Below are positions 46,524-58,304 of a DNA stretch of 64,000 nucleotides, one piece after another. The notes beneath the pieces were generated by a model, which did not search any database, was not told the origin of the DNA, and saw only the letters and a program-made list of their open reading frames with translations. The stretch is taken from NCBI GenBank assembly GCA_018398805.1, contig JAGFBZ010000940.1, positions 880,001 through 944,000 of the forward strand. Reading direction: 5' to 3'. The translations under genes were made by a program, and so were the position numbers. This DNA comes from Hirundichthys speculiger (lineage: Eukaryota > Chordata > Actinopteri > Beloniformes > Exocoetidae). Positions within the stretch are counted from its first letter, which is position 1. Each line of letters starts with the position of its first letter.

Positions 46524-49500
46524 AATACTTACAGAATACTTACTGTAACTTTAATGATATGCTCCATAATGAATAAATTCATAATGTGAAAATAGATTCT
46601 GTTGAGGGTTACAAAACAAAAACCCTGAAACTGGTAAATGACTAACTTATTTCACTGGCAGAAGTGTGGAACAGCTTCTGCTCACGATGTATGAGTGAAT
46701 GAGAGAAAACAGATTTTTGGGGTGTCACAACCACCTGATAACAGAAACATCTAAAACTGTTGCTTCAGTATAAAAAGTCAAATATGCAGTACCTTTAGAG
46801 CACAGGTGTCAAACACAAGGCCCGCGGGCCAAATGTGGCCCGCCACGTCATTTTATGTGGCCCTCAAGAGCTTGTGCATTATTGGCTTACATATTAAACC
46901 CATATTATAAGACTTAATTTAAGCTTATGCCACTTTAAAGCGCATATCGACAATAAACCACATCTCCCACAATGCATTTTGTCGTTACCCCCAACGATAA
47001 CGGTATCTTACCATTAACCCTTGTGCGATGTTAGGGTCTTTTGGACCCATTTTCAATCTTTACTAAAATAAAAATCATACAAGTAATACTTTTTTCAACT
47101 TGGCTTATTTTATGTGAGGGGCATGGAGGATAACTTTTTTGGGGGGAGCTCCCACTTTACACCCCCCTTTCACATTTACATCACTCTCAGGGTGTTTGGG
47201 TCCAAAGGACCCCAATGTAAAACAACAGGGCAGTAGTCTACTCTACAGCTTTAGTGTGAACATTGGAATAGGACCATATAGATTGTTGCGAACCTTTACT
47301 TGCCTCCCTTCTACCAGAGACTAGAATACCTAAACAGAGGGTGGAGTGGGGGATATATTTTTCCCAATCAAACTTGACCCAAGGGGGCGGGGCTTCGCTA
47401 CCACGCCATTATGCAACAGGAATCCTACATCCCAGCCCCTGTGTGTGCTAGAGACATGATGCATCCACCAGGGGGTCAACAGGGACAGCCCTGAGTGCAC
47501 CTTACTGTCCCACAACCACCCTTGATCAAAGGGGGCGGGGCTTCGCTACCACGCCACCTGCAACACAAATCCCACAATCAAGCCCCTGTGTGAAATCAAT
47601 TCCATGCAATAAATATCAATAGTACTGAAGGCCTGCTTTCCTTTATTTATAAGCAAGTTGACTGCAGTATTGATCATAACTGTTTTACTGTATGTGATGT
47701 ATTTATAGATAATATAGAAGAGGTCAAGGTACATGGTACCTGATATGGTCTAATAATAGTATCAATAGTGGCTTGGAGGTCAGACTCCACCCCCTTGGAC
47801 CAATGTAGATTGGGGACTGGTCAGAAACCACACACAAGCAACACCCTGGTGAAGACAGTGTGTCTTTGGCCCTCACAAGGGCTAAGTTGTGGGATTTGTC
47901 ACATGCATGATGGCAAAACTCCGCCCCTCAAGGTGACAGTCAGTACAGGGAAGGTCAGTGACATCACAGCAATGCACCAGTAACCCTCCAGTGAAGACAG
48001 TGTGTCTCTAGCCCACACAGAGGCTGAGAAGTGGGATTTGTGGTGTGCGTGATGGCGAAACTCTGCCCCCAAAGGTCGAGGTCATCATAAGGAGGGTCAG
48101 AGATGTCAAGGCTACCCACTAGTAACCCACTAGAGAAAATAGCATGTCTCTAGCCCACACAGAGACTGAGAAGTGGGATTCGTGGCGTGCGTGACGGCGA
48201 AACTCTGCCCCCAAAGGTCGAGGTCATCATAGGAAGGGTCAGTGATGTCAAGGCTACCCACCAGTAACCCACTAGTGAAAATAGCATGTTTTTAGCCCAC
48301 ACAGAGGCTGAGAAGTGGGATTCGTGGCGTGTGTGATGGCGAAACTCTGCCCCCAAAGGTCGAGGTCATCATAGGGAGGGTCAGTGATGTCACAGCTACC
48401 CACCAGTAACCCTCCAGTGAAGACAGTGTGTCTCTAGCCCACACAGAGGCTGAGAAGTGGGGCTGGTGGCGTGGAAAAAAGCGTTTCAAATAGGCTCCGC
48501 CCCCTCAGGTTGGAGAAACCTAGTGGTAGGTCAGTGACCTAAAGGACATCCTCAAGTTTCCTCTGGTGAAAACAGAATGTCTCTAGCCTGCACAGGGGCT
48601 GAGTTATGGTATGAAACCCCAAGGGGTCCAAAGGACCCCTTAACACCCCGAGAGTGCAGAAAATCCTAACACCACACAAGGGTTAACAAGACAAGACAGT
48701 TTTCCGAACTGATGGACTGAAGAAAAACCTTTACAAACTAATCCTAACATGTCCAAGAAAATAAAAAATTATGCACAAGGAAGACAGTTTCATGAATGAT
48801 GGGAAAACAAATATAAGTTTGTATCTCAAGCTGAAAAATCAGTGTGTCTTTTGTGTTGCTAAATTTAGCCCACAAGAAAAACAAAGAATCTCTTCCGCTA
48901 ATGAAACCAAGCTAATGGATACTCCGTCCATATTTGAATATTTGAAACTTGAATACATAATACATACAGTAACCATTTAACAATATATTAAAGTGTAGTT
49001 TAATTTATTTTGATTTACATTGACAGCATGAATGTAACAAAATGTAATCTGGCCCTTGGAGGGCAACCATGATGCTGATGTGGCCCTCAGTGGAAATGAG
49101 TCTGAGACCCCTGATCTAGAGTGTCTTAGATGCCCTGAGTCTTGCTGTTTTATCAAGGTTTTAATAATATCTATTTTTATTTTCCAGTTTCTTTAACATA
49201 CAGAAAGCAGATCCTGACTCCATTAAACCCGAATAGAACAGAATCCCAGTTAATTTCACTGCAAACATCTGTCCCAGAGTTAAATCTGAGTTCGGATCAC
49301 ACTCAATTCTGACTTTTGCTTGAAGAGTTGTTTTAGAGTTTTATTTTATGTTGATATTTTTTTGAGGCTGATCAGTTGGAATTTTTCTGTGGCCATTAAT
49401 GAGACTGAACAATAAATGTGGGTGGTTATTTAAAGTTGAGACGCACATATATAAACAGAACAACATTAATTTGGGTGTTTGTTGTCAGACTCAACTGTTT

Positions 49501-52500
49501 GGTTCTTTTTTATTCCCACGGTGCTCTTCCATCTACCACCTGTGAATGAACTCATGGATCCCTCTGTGTGTCGCTGATCTCCAGGTGCAGGCCACGGTCG
49601 TGGGTTTCCTGGCGGCGGCTGCAGCCGTGGTTCTAGGTTGTCTGACCAGCGGGAGGGTGGATGTCGTCCAGGCCGCCGTCCTGTGTGCCAGCAGCGTCGT
49701 TACGGCGTTCGTCGCCGCGCTCTCTCTAGGTCAGACAGAAGTCACGACCTCCTGCTGGGGAGGGAACGTTTGAAAACAGCAGAACCTGAGCCGTTTCACG
49801 TCTCCTGATAATCCTCCCCGTGTGCCGCCTCAGGTTTGGTGATGGTGGCGGTGATCGTCGGCTCCAGGAAGGTGGGCGTCAACCCCGATAACGTGGCCAC
49901 GCCCATCGCCGCCAGCCTCGGAGACCTCATCACTCTGTCTTTGCTGGCTGGAGTCAGCAGCTTCTTCTTCTGTTACAGGGGTCAGAGGTCACTCACGGCG
50001 TCACACAACACGTCTGCATGTGAAGTGTGTCTTTGATACAAGAGAGTTCATATCAGAAGAGCTGCAGGTTGAGGAGTGTTTCAGCCAGAGGAGGGCAGCA
50101 GAATCTCTTCTTGCTAATAAACGTCTGCTGGGAGCCAGAAACCGCAGGCGTCAACTGCTTTCATGAAGCAAACGATTAAAGGACTTCATTTGAGGTTTAT
50201 CCTCCGCTATGTTGCTCTTTAGACATGTGGTATCTGCCTTCTGTGGTGTGCAGCTTCTTCCTGCTCCTCGTCCCTGCGTGGCTCTTCATCGCCAGAAACT
50301 CTCCACCAACCAGAGAGGTCCTGAGGTCCGGCTGGCAGCCGGTCATCCTGGCCATGTCCATCAGCAGGTAAGGCAAATTTCCCGCCAGTATTTTCTCGTG
50401 CAACGTTTTCATTTAACATGTCATATTAGCCTTCATCATATCACAAATCTAATTTAAGTGTGTGCTTTCTTAATCTGATTACAAGGATTGAAATGATAAT
50501 TAGAGCTGTAATTTGTCAATTACATGTAAATGATTCTGCAAAGTAAAGAGTTTAGAAGACATAGAGATTTTTTTGTTTTGTTCTAGTATTGGAGGTCTTA
50601 TCCTCAATAAAGCCGTGAGCGACCCAGACTTTGAGGGCATGGCAGTGTTCACTCCAGTCATCAATGGTGAGCTTCACATAAAACTCTTTACAGCCCATTA
50701 AGCAGGAAGAGGATCAGTGAAATCACTCCACAATATATTAGAACCTTTGAAATTTGCATTGATTTATCTGTCAAATATATATATTTTGATTAATTTCTCT
50801 TAAAGGCAGCCTCTACTAGTGTATATACTGGACAGAGAGAGGATGGAGGACAGAGAGAGGATGGAGGACAGAGAGAGATGGAGGACAGAGAGAGGATGGA
50901 GGACAGAGAGAGGATGGAGGACAGAGAGGATGGAGGACAGAGAGAGGACAGAGAGAGGAGGACAGGAGGAGGACAGAGAGAGTGGAGGACAGAGAGAGGA
51001 TGGAGACAGGAGGATGGAGAGAGGATGGAGGACAGAGAGAGGAGGACAGAGAGATGGAGGACAGAGAGAGGATGGACAGAGAGGATGGAGGACAGAGAGG
51101 AGGAGGACAGAGAGGGAGACAGAGAGGATGGAGGACAGAGAGAGAGGACAGAGAGGATGGATGGAGGAGAGATGGAGGAGAGAGACAGAGAGAGGAGGGA
51201 GGACAGAGAGTGGAGGACAGAGAGATGGAGGACAGAGAGGAGGACAGAGAGAGGATGGAGGACAGAGAGATGGACAGAGAGAGGAGGACAGAGAGAGAGG
51301 AGACAGAGATGGAGGAGGGGAGGACAGAGAGGAGGAGGAGAGAGGATGGAGGACAGAGAGGATGGAGGACAGAGAGGGACAGAGAGGGGAGGACAGAGAG
51401 AGAGGATGGAGGAGGATGGAGGACAGAGAGGAGAGAGAGGAGGATGGAGGACAGAGAGGATGGAGGACAGAGAAGGAGGACAGAGAGGATGGAGGACCGA
51501 GAGAGGATGGAGGACAGAGAGGATGGAGGACAGAGAGAGGATGGAGGACAGAGAGAGAGAGAGAGAGGACAGAGAGGATGGAGGAGAGAGGGGAGAGAGA
51601 GGAGGACAGAGAGGAGAGAGAGGATGGAGGACAGAGAGAGGATGGAGGACAGAGAGGAGGAGGACAGAGAGAGATGGAGGGAGGATGGAGGACAGAGAGA
51701 TGGAGGACAGAGAGGTGGAGACAGAGAGGATGGAGGACAGAGAGAGAGGATGGAGGACAGAGAGGATGGAGGACAGAGAGAGGAGAGGACAGAGGTTTGA
51801 GGACAGAGAGAGGACAGGACAGAGAGGTTGGAGGACAGAGAGAGGATGGAGGACAGAAAGGATGGAGGACAGAGAGAGGATGGAGGACAGAGAGAGGACG
51901 GAGGGACAGAGAGGATGAGAGGAGACAGAGAGAATGGAGGACAGAGAGAGGATGGAGGACAGAGAGGAGAGAGAGAGGACGAGGAGAGATGGAGGACAGA
52001 GAGAGGACGGAGGACAGAGAGGATGGAGGACAGAGAGGATGGAGGACAGAGAGAGGACAGACAGAGAGGATGGAGGACAGAGAGGATGGAGGACAGAGAG
52101 GATGGAGGAAGAGAGAGGACGGAGGACAGAGAGAGGATGGAGGACAGAGATGAGGACAGAGAGAGATGGACAGAGAGGATGGAGACAGAGAGGATTACAG
52201 AGAGGATGGGGACAGAGAGGACAGAGAGAGGATGGAGGACAGAGAGAGGATGAAGGACAGAGAGGAGGATGGAGGACAGAGAGAGCAGAGAGAGGATGGA
52301 GGACAGAGACAGAGACAGAGAGAGGAGGAGGAGGAGAGAGGATGGAGGACAGAGAGGATGAGGACAGAGGGACAGAGAGAGGACGGAGGACAGAGAGAGG
52401 AGATGGAGGGACAGAGAGAGGATGGAGGACAGAGAGAGGATGGAGGACAGAGAGGAGGAGGATGGAGGACAGAGAGAGGAGGAGGACAGAGAGAGTATGG

Positions 52501-55500
52501 AGGACAGAGAGGATGGAGGACAGAGAGAGGATGGAGGACAGAGACAGGACGGAGTACAGAGAGAGGACGGAGGTCTCAAACTTACTTATTACTCCATATT
52601 GTAGAAAGTCATCTGACCACTTACTTTTTTTGCTTGACATAGTTAGTATGGATTAAAATATTAAAGAAATCCAAAATGAAGCACAGTTACAGTTACGAGG
52701 TGCTCCTAAAAAAATGATGAACGTTTTAGACCGTGAGACAGGTTAGTTTCACCCTACTGATGATGTGTTGTTGCAATAGTAATCCTATAGCTGTTTCTAA
52801 TAGTAACAGCAAAAAAGATACATATTTATAGTAATTTAAGTCATTTAATGGAGTTCCTTTCCTCGATCACCTGCTGATCAGTGAAATAACGTAGCATTCC
52901 TCAGCCCTGGTCCTACAGTTCCACCAGCCTGCTTGTTTTAGATGCTTTCCTGCTCCAGTACACCTGGCTAAAATGAAAAGGTCACTGACAGATCTGTGCA
53001 CATCTTGATGCCAAACGAATAAGGTGATCCATTCATCGCAGCCAGACTTCTTGGCACAAGGAAACAATCGAGACGTGCAGGGCAGCGCTGCCTGAGGACC
53101 GGGCCTGAGAAAACCTGAAGTCATGTTATGTCCTCTTTGTTCCTCAGTCGTGTCCTGGTGTGTGCTCTTATCCTGCTTTTTTTTTTTTTTTTTTAGCATA
53201 GCTTGCTAATTCAGGTCTACAAGTTGACATTTTCTTCTGTATTCTTCTGATCCTGAACAGCTACTGTATTTGTAGATAACATGAATAGTAGCTGATCCTT
53301 CTTCTTCTTCTTCTTCTTCTTCTTCTTCTTCTTCTTCCATTTCTGTCGAGTCCTAAAATTGAAGATTCAAACCCCAAGAGATGAAGTCTCTTGGTTTATG
53401 GTTACTGTGTCGCACCAGTCCTAATCTTAAAAGAATGACTTTTAAGTTTTATAGTTTGCTTAATCACCATAATAATAATATGACATACTGACATAGAAAT
53501 CACTTGAGCATGCGAGAGCCTTAATATTTCTCCAAGTCCTGAACATGCTGAGACTGAGCTCCACTTCAGATCTGAGTTCTTCATTAAGCCCACGGCGTGA
53601 AAGGAGCTGCTGAGTTTCTGCCCCATCAAAGGAGCCTCAGAGCTATGCAGATTAGATATTCACCGACTGAAATCTGTTGACCACAAAGCAGCATACTAAG
53701 CAGAGAGGAAGAACTTTACATAAACCACAAACCTGAGGCGAATGCCAACTATGCGTCCCTCTGGCTCCGGCTCCTGCAGCACCTCTGCCAGCCTCGGAGC
53801 TGCCAAACGCTCGCATGGATCGCCGTCCCGCTCCAGGAAGTGCATTTGCAGTCCCATTCAGCTCTCTCCTCTCATGCCTTGTTGACCAGAAAAACACCCC
53901 CCCCCCCCCCTTTTTTTTTTGTTAAAATGATCCATATGCTAGAAAACTCTGCAGGCCAACATGTTTGGTTTCATTTCTAATGAAATCCATTTGAGGTGTG
54001 AGCAGCTTTAGTTCCAAAAATGGGCACAGCAGTGAGCTTCCCTATCAAGGTATTCAGTCAAAGAATGAAAACCAAACAAACAAACAAACAAACAAACAAA
54101 ATAAACAAAACTTATGTGTGGCTGCTGAATAGATTTACAGCGAGATGACTGTTTGTAATGCCAGATGACTGTATGACTGTCTGGACAGAGAATTCATTTT
54201 TCCGAGCCTGTTTCTTTTCTCTCCCACAGCTCTGAGAAGAAAACCTTTACTTCATAACCAGTGATGTCATTTTCCCCACTTTGCCTGTACCATTAAAAAT
54301 CTGCATCATTAAACACTAACGACACCAAAACACACAGTGAAATATTGAACTACTATCATGATCGTAGGAGGCATTTTAAATGAAAACGACAAAGATCAAT
54401 CCGGTCACTGAAACACACCTCTTATATTCCTACAAGTGACGAGCGCTTCCCTTGGTTCTGTCTCACGTCCTTGCAGGCGTCGGGGGAAATCTTGTGGCCA
54501 TCCAGGCGAGCAGGATGTCTACCTACCTCCATTACTGGAGCGTTCCTGGAGCTCTTCCGGTAAAAATGAGCGCAAACTGTCCTGGACCCTGTGACACCTT
54601 CTGCTCCTCAGGTGAGACACATTCAAAACACAATATATAAGTCTATACGTTAGAAATCATCTGCTTTCACTAATATCTCACTCATTTACATTTAAAGGAT
54701 TTTGACTTGTGGTTCCATTTAAATTAATGCCTTTAATTAAAGTAAATGAGGTTCAGTGATTTTTTTTTTTTTTTTTTTTTTAAACTCATGGAAGCTTTAG
54801 ATGAGAGAGATGAGGGGAGGAGAGACTGCTGCTGGCTTGCGCACGTTAGCATTAGCTCGCGTTAGCGTGATTTCAAAATTCCATGGAAGCGATTGTTATG
54901 TTGTAGGTGGCTGATCAGATTTTACGTATTTAAGCTTGTGATTTGTCACAAATAACCACCAAACTAGTCTTCTTCTGAAACTTTAATGGAAGTTCCTTGC
55001 CATCGCCGCCATGTTTGTTGTGATCAGCAAGCTGTGCTACAGGCTGCATTCAAGGTGTAACGTAAATTCCGAACTTCCCTCGTTTTCTAGTCATTCTTTC
55101 ATCCTTTTATATTTTTTCTTTCTTATGTGTAACATGAGGGGAAAACACTGCGAATATCAATTCAAAGTCAGCAACTACCAAAATTATGACCCAATTAACA
55201 AGTTGTTTTCTGGCATGAGGGGGTATTCTTGATTTTCCTTACTGAGAAGTGATTTTTCTGATTATGCCGACGTTACTTGAACATAACATTCACTGCCATT
55301 CATAAAAGGCTCAGATGGAGCGAGGCACTGCCGTGTTGAACAGAAATATATATGTTATCGGGGCTATTCGTCATTTTGTTTCCCTAGTTTGTTTAGTTAT
55401 TTTAAGAGCAGGTATCATAAACGATGTCACATTCACGCTCTTTCTTCCAGAACTTAGATAATGAGCAGCGATTAAAGTCTGGCATCATGTGATCACGCCA

Positions 55501-55998
55501 GCATGGCTGCAACGTGCGACAGCCGCTTTGCTTAAAGGGGACAGGTTTTGATTGTTGCTTTCCATGTTTATCCAGATGTGAACTCCAAATCAGCCAGAGT
55601 GCTGCTCTCACTCGTAGTCCCGGGCCACATCATCTTCCTGTACACAGTCCAGCTCCTGCAGGGGGGCCACACTGCCATGACACCCATCTTTATTTTCTGC
55701 TACCTCTCTGCAGCTCTTCTTCAGGTGACATCGCTCATATAGGAGATGAAAACCTAAAACTGAAACTGAAGTTTTTATTCAACCTGAGATGTTGTAATCT
55801 GAAACTGTGAACATGCAGGTGGTGATTCTTCTCTGCGTGGCCAACCTGATGGTACGCTGGCTGTGGCGGAGGGGCCTGGATCCAGACAACTACTCCATCC
55901 CCTACCTGACAGCGCTGGGCGACCTGCTGGGGACCGGTTTCCTGGCTCTCAGTTTCAGGCTGATTCTGATGGGCAGTTCTACTCGGACCGGAGTTTGA
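42626..55998 (+). CDS. slc41a3: Solute carrier family 41 member 3-like (MgtE-type cation transporter)
   Basis: SLC41 proteins are two-fold repeated MgtE-domain membrane proteins linked to magnesium transport. Exons: alternative first exons 42626-42754, or 44901-45114 plus 45495-45702; then common exons 45951-46058, 46348-46419, 49585-49729, 49834-49980, 50223-50367, 50587-50666, 54477-54611, 55576-55724 and 55819-55998 (stop TGA). All common junctions are GT-AG and phase-consistent. Signature stretches: [19 protein letters not shown] (first MgtE half), [33 protein letters not shown], and [20 protein letters not shown] (second half), with many hydrophobic membrane helices. [13 protein letters not shown] and [19 protein letters not shown] favour A3 over A1/A2, as does the neighbouring chst13. 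Confidence 0.93.
42886..43440. mobile_element. Foldback element with 111-bp inverted arms
   Basis: Arms 42886-42996 and 43330-43440 are inverted copies differing at about two positions, starting TATGGAAGTATTTCTGTGCC. Direct flanks CCTCC lie at 42881-42885 and 43441-43445. The centre is a degenerate tandem repeat of GAATTTTTTTACACTGAATT-like units. Inserted in the slc41a3 intron after the alternative first exon. Confidence 0.9.
44460..44900 (+). promoter_or_regulatory. CpG-rich promoter region and 5' UTR of the slc41a3 long form
   Basis: Dense CG dinucleotides around 44480-44560 (for example gcacgcgcgctccc and ggcggcggcagcaccgcgtg) precede the ATG at 44901. No TATA box is evident. Confidence 0.5.
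44901..45114 (+). CDS. slc41a3: slc41a3 exon 1 of the long 5' form (cytosolic N-terminus)
   Basis: ATG at 44901, 71 codons plus one base, donor GTGAGG at 45115. It reads [20 protein letters not shown] and continues to [13 protein letters not shown], a charged cytosolic leader with no membrane segment. Phase 1 matches the exon beginning at 45495. The CpG-rich DNA upstream is a probable promoter. There is no family homology that I can confirm for this poorly conserved part. Confidence 0.7.
45495..45702 (+). CDS. slc41a3: slc41a3 exon 2 of the long form, first membrane helix, frame broken
   Basis: The acceptor is gactcttcag. It reads [20 protein letters not shown], then [20 protein letters not shown] and SGLGMVAAG, a second version of the same helix as the 42626 exon. 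After GGG at about 45682-45684 the frame is lost; the offset frame gives MDAVQ followed by donor GTATGA at 45703 in phase 0. The exon is 208 bases where 2+3n would need 207 or 210, consistent with one missing base (four missing if family spacing is kept). Either an assembly error or a damaged allele. Confidence 0.75.
45951..46058 (+). CDS. slc41a3: slc41a3 first common exon
   Basis: 36 codons, phase 0 both ends: [20 protein letters not shown] then [16 protein letters not shown]. This is the most conserved segment of the first MgtE half ([16 protein letters not shown]). Both alternative first exons splice to it in the same phase. Confidence 0.93.
46140..46250. repeat. Fragment of a CGATAT-rich element
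   Basis: CACGATATGATATTATCACG ATATTACGATATATTG resembles the ends of the CGATAT-rich hAT-like elements of fish, but no boundaries can be set. Confidence 0.35.
46348..46419 (+). CDS. slc41a3: slc41a3 exon
   Basis: 24 codons in phase 0: [24 protein letters not shown]. The acceptor is tatctgcag. A 61-base poly-C run begins 42 bases after the donor. Confidence 0.92.
46462..46522 (+). repeat. 61-base uninterrupted poly-C
   Basis: Homopolymer of 61 Cs in the intron after exon 46348-46419. Confidence 0.98.
47018..48682. mobile_element. piggyBac-like non-autonomous element at a TTAA site
   Basis: Flanked on both sides by TTAA (47014-47017 and 48683-48686). The terminal inverted repeats are CCCTTGTGCGATGTTAGG and the complement of CCTAACACCACACAAGGG. 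TTAA duplication and CCC ends are the piggyBac hallmark. No transposase is visible; most of the interior is tandem repeat. Confidence 0.85.
47780..48620 (+). repeat. ~142-bp tandem repeat inside the piggyBac-like element
   Basis: About five to six units, each with GAAGACAGTGTGTCTCTAGC CCACACAGAGGCTGAGAAGTGGG-type sequence, spaced about 140-144 bases. A separate pair of GGGGGCGGGGCTTCGCTACC units occurs at 47383 and 47530. Confidence 0.85.
49585..49980 (+). CDS. slc41a3: slc41a3 exons 49585-49729 and 49834-49980
   Basis: The first reads [20 protein letters not shown] and on to [16 protein letters not shown], ending in phase 1. The second reads [40 protein letters not shown] then VSSFFFCYR, again phase 1. 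Together they give two membrane helices and the [15 protein letters not shown] motif, a defining MgtE/SLC41 signature. The 104-base intron between them is the shortest in the gene. Confidence 0.95.
50223..50666 (+). CDS. slc41a3: slc41a3 exons 50223-50367 and 50587-50666
   Basis: The first reads [48 protein letters not shown], ending in phase 2. The second reads [28 protein letters not shown], ending in phase 1 with donor GTGAGC. This begins the second MgtE half, parallel to the first. Confidence 0.94.
50819..52573 (+). repeat. 1.75-kb purine-rich GA minisatellite
   Basis: Tandem units based on GGATGGAGGACAGAGAGA (about 15-18 bases, with many shortened variants), almost pure A/G on the slc41a3 sense strand. 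It keeps long accidental open frames on both strands (up to about 600 codons on the minus strand), which are not genes. Confidence 0.97.
52640..54476. other. slc41a3 intron, simple repeats only
   Basis: Holds a (CTT)n tract at 53298-53337, an (AAAC)n tract at about 54070-54105, poly-C/poly-T at 53896-53920 and otherwise no recognisable exon. Confidence 0.6.
54477..54611 (+). CDS. slc41a3: slc41a3 exon with the [11 protein letters not shown] motif
   Basis: Phase 1 in and out: [55 protein letters not shown] is the second-half counterpart of [13 protein letters not shown]. The following LPVKM...CPGPC.TFCSS is A3-like. Confidence 0.95.
54620..55575. other. slc41a3 intron, nothing firmly recognised
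   Basis: Contains poly-T at about 54759-54781, a GTTAGCATTAGCTCGCGTTA G-type stretch frequent in fish repeats, and GCCGCCATGTTT (YY1-like, inverted) at about 55005. No exon. Confidence 0.45.
55576..55998 (+). CDS. slc41a3: slc41a3 last two coding exons
   Basis: Exon 55576-55724 reads [40 protein letters not shown] then [10 protein letters not shown]. Exon 55819-55998 reads [54 protein letters not shown] and stops at TGA 55996-55998. They contribute the last membrane helices. The intron is 94 bases. Confidence 0.95.
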
Positions 55999-57560
55999 CC
56001 CAGATTCTGAATGTTCTGTCCCTTTGGGCAACTTGAAAAAAAAAAACACACTGCTAAACTGGCTAGAGTTCAGAAGGAAGGTTTTCCCTTTAAATCATCA
56101 CTGAGCAAGTGATGGTACCGTCTGTGAACAGAGAAACAGTTCTGCTGTGTCATAATATGGACAAATAATTGTTTTTACTGTCATAATTGGTTCAGAATTA
56201 TCATCCAGTTTTGCTTCTGCATAAATATTTGATTTTCTTCAAAATTTTAAAAATAGATCGATTGAAATGATCTGTCAAAAACATTATAGTGACCCTATAA
56301 TGAAATATCTGAGTGGTAAAAGTATGTGAAGATTTTCTATCAATGAATAAACCAAAGCCTCTGAATGAAAGGCTTTCTTGAAGGAAAGAGAAAGGACCTG
56401 CTGCAACATCAATAGCATTTTAGGGCTGATGAACATTAACAATTAACATTACCAGTCTCTGACCTCTCTGTCCCGATGTCACCACTGTTCAGACTTGCTG
56501 TTGTTGTTGTTGTTTTTTTTTTTTATATATATTTCATGGTCCAGTTTGATGCTGAAATACCAGATCACCGCTGCTTATTTGGTTATATCACACATGTCCT
56601 GCCTGTAGGACATTTACTGTAACAACATGCTCATGAAACTAACTCACCTGAAAAAAGTAGCAAATGATTCGGTTGAATCTTTATCAGGCCCAGCGCCACA
56701 TTTGTAAGGATTTTTCTCCTCCGATGCCAAACAGTCATTTTTTTTCTTGCTGTTGACTCTTGTTTGGCGTCGATTAATGGACTGGATGATTCATTTAGCA
56801 TTTAACAGGAAGCCTCCACCTCCAGCTTCTGCTGGTGCAGCTGTGTGAGAACATCTGTTCCAGGCTTTCATGGAACACAAGCCACCTGCTGTTCATCCCA
56901 AACATACATTTAGTGCTTAGTTTCGTTTTTTTTATTTGCACTAATAAGTGGAGCCACATACAGTAGATATTGACGGCGGACGTAATAGATTTTAGATTAT
57001 ATAATTAGATATTTGTCACGGGATAGTCATTTCTCCACATAATGTAACTTCCAAACATCTGTTTGTTCTGCTCAGACCATCTAAAACCTAAATTGAGCAT
57101 AAATCTAACACTGATAATTAAAAAGTCAACATATCTTTCAGTCTGAGTGGCGAGTTTGTTCCCTCCAATGCTGGGAATGCTGGACAATACCTGTCAGCCA
57201 CTGGCACACCTGCACACCTTCTGTCTGCTCTTAAACGTTAGATGGAAAACAGTTGTACTAGGGAATAAGATATATAACCAACAGTAAATGTATGCAAATA
57301 TAAACTAGGTCCTGCACAGTCAAGAATAAAGTTAATTGTATTTAACTATATGTATAAATGTTAGAACAAGTTCCAGCACATAATAAATCATTTCATTGTG
57401 TGTTGTTTTTCTTTTGGAAAGGTAAAGTTAATGAACTGGTAATTACATGGTAGTTAAATGTAATAATAATAATAATGACACCTGGCTCAACAACTTTGCT
57501 GTGCTGTTGCATTTGTAAAACTCTTAAATCACATCTTTGCCTTCATGATTATTTAAATAA
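55999..57560 (+). other. slc41a3 3' untranslated region candidate
   Basis: AT-rich, no coding. Possible polyadenylation signals AATAAA at about 56346 and TTAAATAAAAG at about 57554. The true end is unknown. Confidence 0.45.
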
Positions 57561-57669
57561 AAGACTGCTTCAAAGAAAGATCGTAACTGCTTCTTTCTGA
57601 TTAAAGATTTGCAGATTGCTGCCGAAAAGATTCCTTATGACTAACATTCACACACCACACATACCTGGT

Positions 57670-58304
57670 GAAATTAATTTATTGGAAAACTGTGGGGAAA
57701 ACGTTGTCTATTTTGGTTCGACTTTGCAAAGTCAGAAAATAAGACAATAAATAAAAACAATATAGTTAGACGGAGAGAGAGATGGAAGTCACTCCCTACA
57801 GTACAATAAAGGGAAATAAAGTCACAGTTACAAAAGTCGTCATTGTTGCCTCGGATCAAAATAAGGCCCACAATCAAAGGCACAATCAAAAAGACATTCG
57901 CTGTCTAAGTGTGATTTGAATATTTTACCCTTTTACAATATTTCTCGTGCAAATTAACAGCAGAAAGCAGGTGAGGTGAAAATAAACCAATGGTTGAACA
58001 GCGTTTCACACATTCAGCAACAGTGACCAGCGTTTACAACAACATCTAACGTGCCTTCTGGAGGCTACAGCTTTGAAGGTCCTCTTCATCTTCTATCCGC
58101 TCTGAGGCTCATAGGAATTCAGTTATTTGTCTTTGTAGCTCTATTAGGGACACCTTGTCATGCTTTTGTGGTGTTTTCGTTCCCTAATAGACAGTACGTG
58201 TAGTGTCAGTAATAAAGCCGGCAGAAAAAGAAACATCTCAAAAAAAAAGTTACGTATTTGGGTGTCTTGTGCTCAGTACGTCCAAGTCCAGTGACAGTCC
58301 AGCC
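57670..58304 (-). other. chst13 3' untranslated region candidate
   Basis: Lies after the chst13 stop on the minus strand. An AATAAA on that strand at about 57673-57680 could be its polyadenylation signal, placing it within about 100 bases of the slc41a3 candidate end. Confidence 0.45.

Larger units (their letters stand above)
46802..49122. mobile_element. hAT-like MITE split by a nested insertion
   Basis: The left end CAGGTGTCAAACACAAGGCC CGCGGGCC... and right end ...GGCCCTCAGTGGAAATGAGT CTGAGACCCCTG form the familiar fish/vertebrate hAT-type terminus. The target duplication is unclear (TTTAGAG on the left, TCTAGAG on the right). The piggyBac-like element 47018-48682 is inserted within it. 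Confidence 0.65.

Noticed and set aside
50790..52656. Very long open frames on both strands (up to about 616 codons).
   Set aside because: They are by-products of a near-pure A/G tandem repeat with few stop codons; the products are monotonous (Ser/Leu/Pro or Arg/Glu/Asp/Gly) and the array sits inside an slc41a3 intron.
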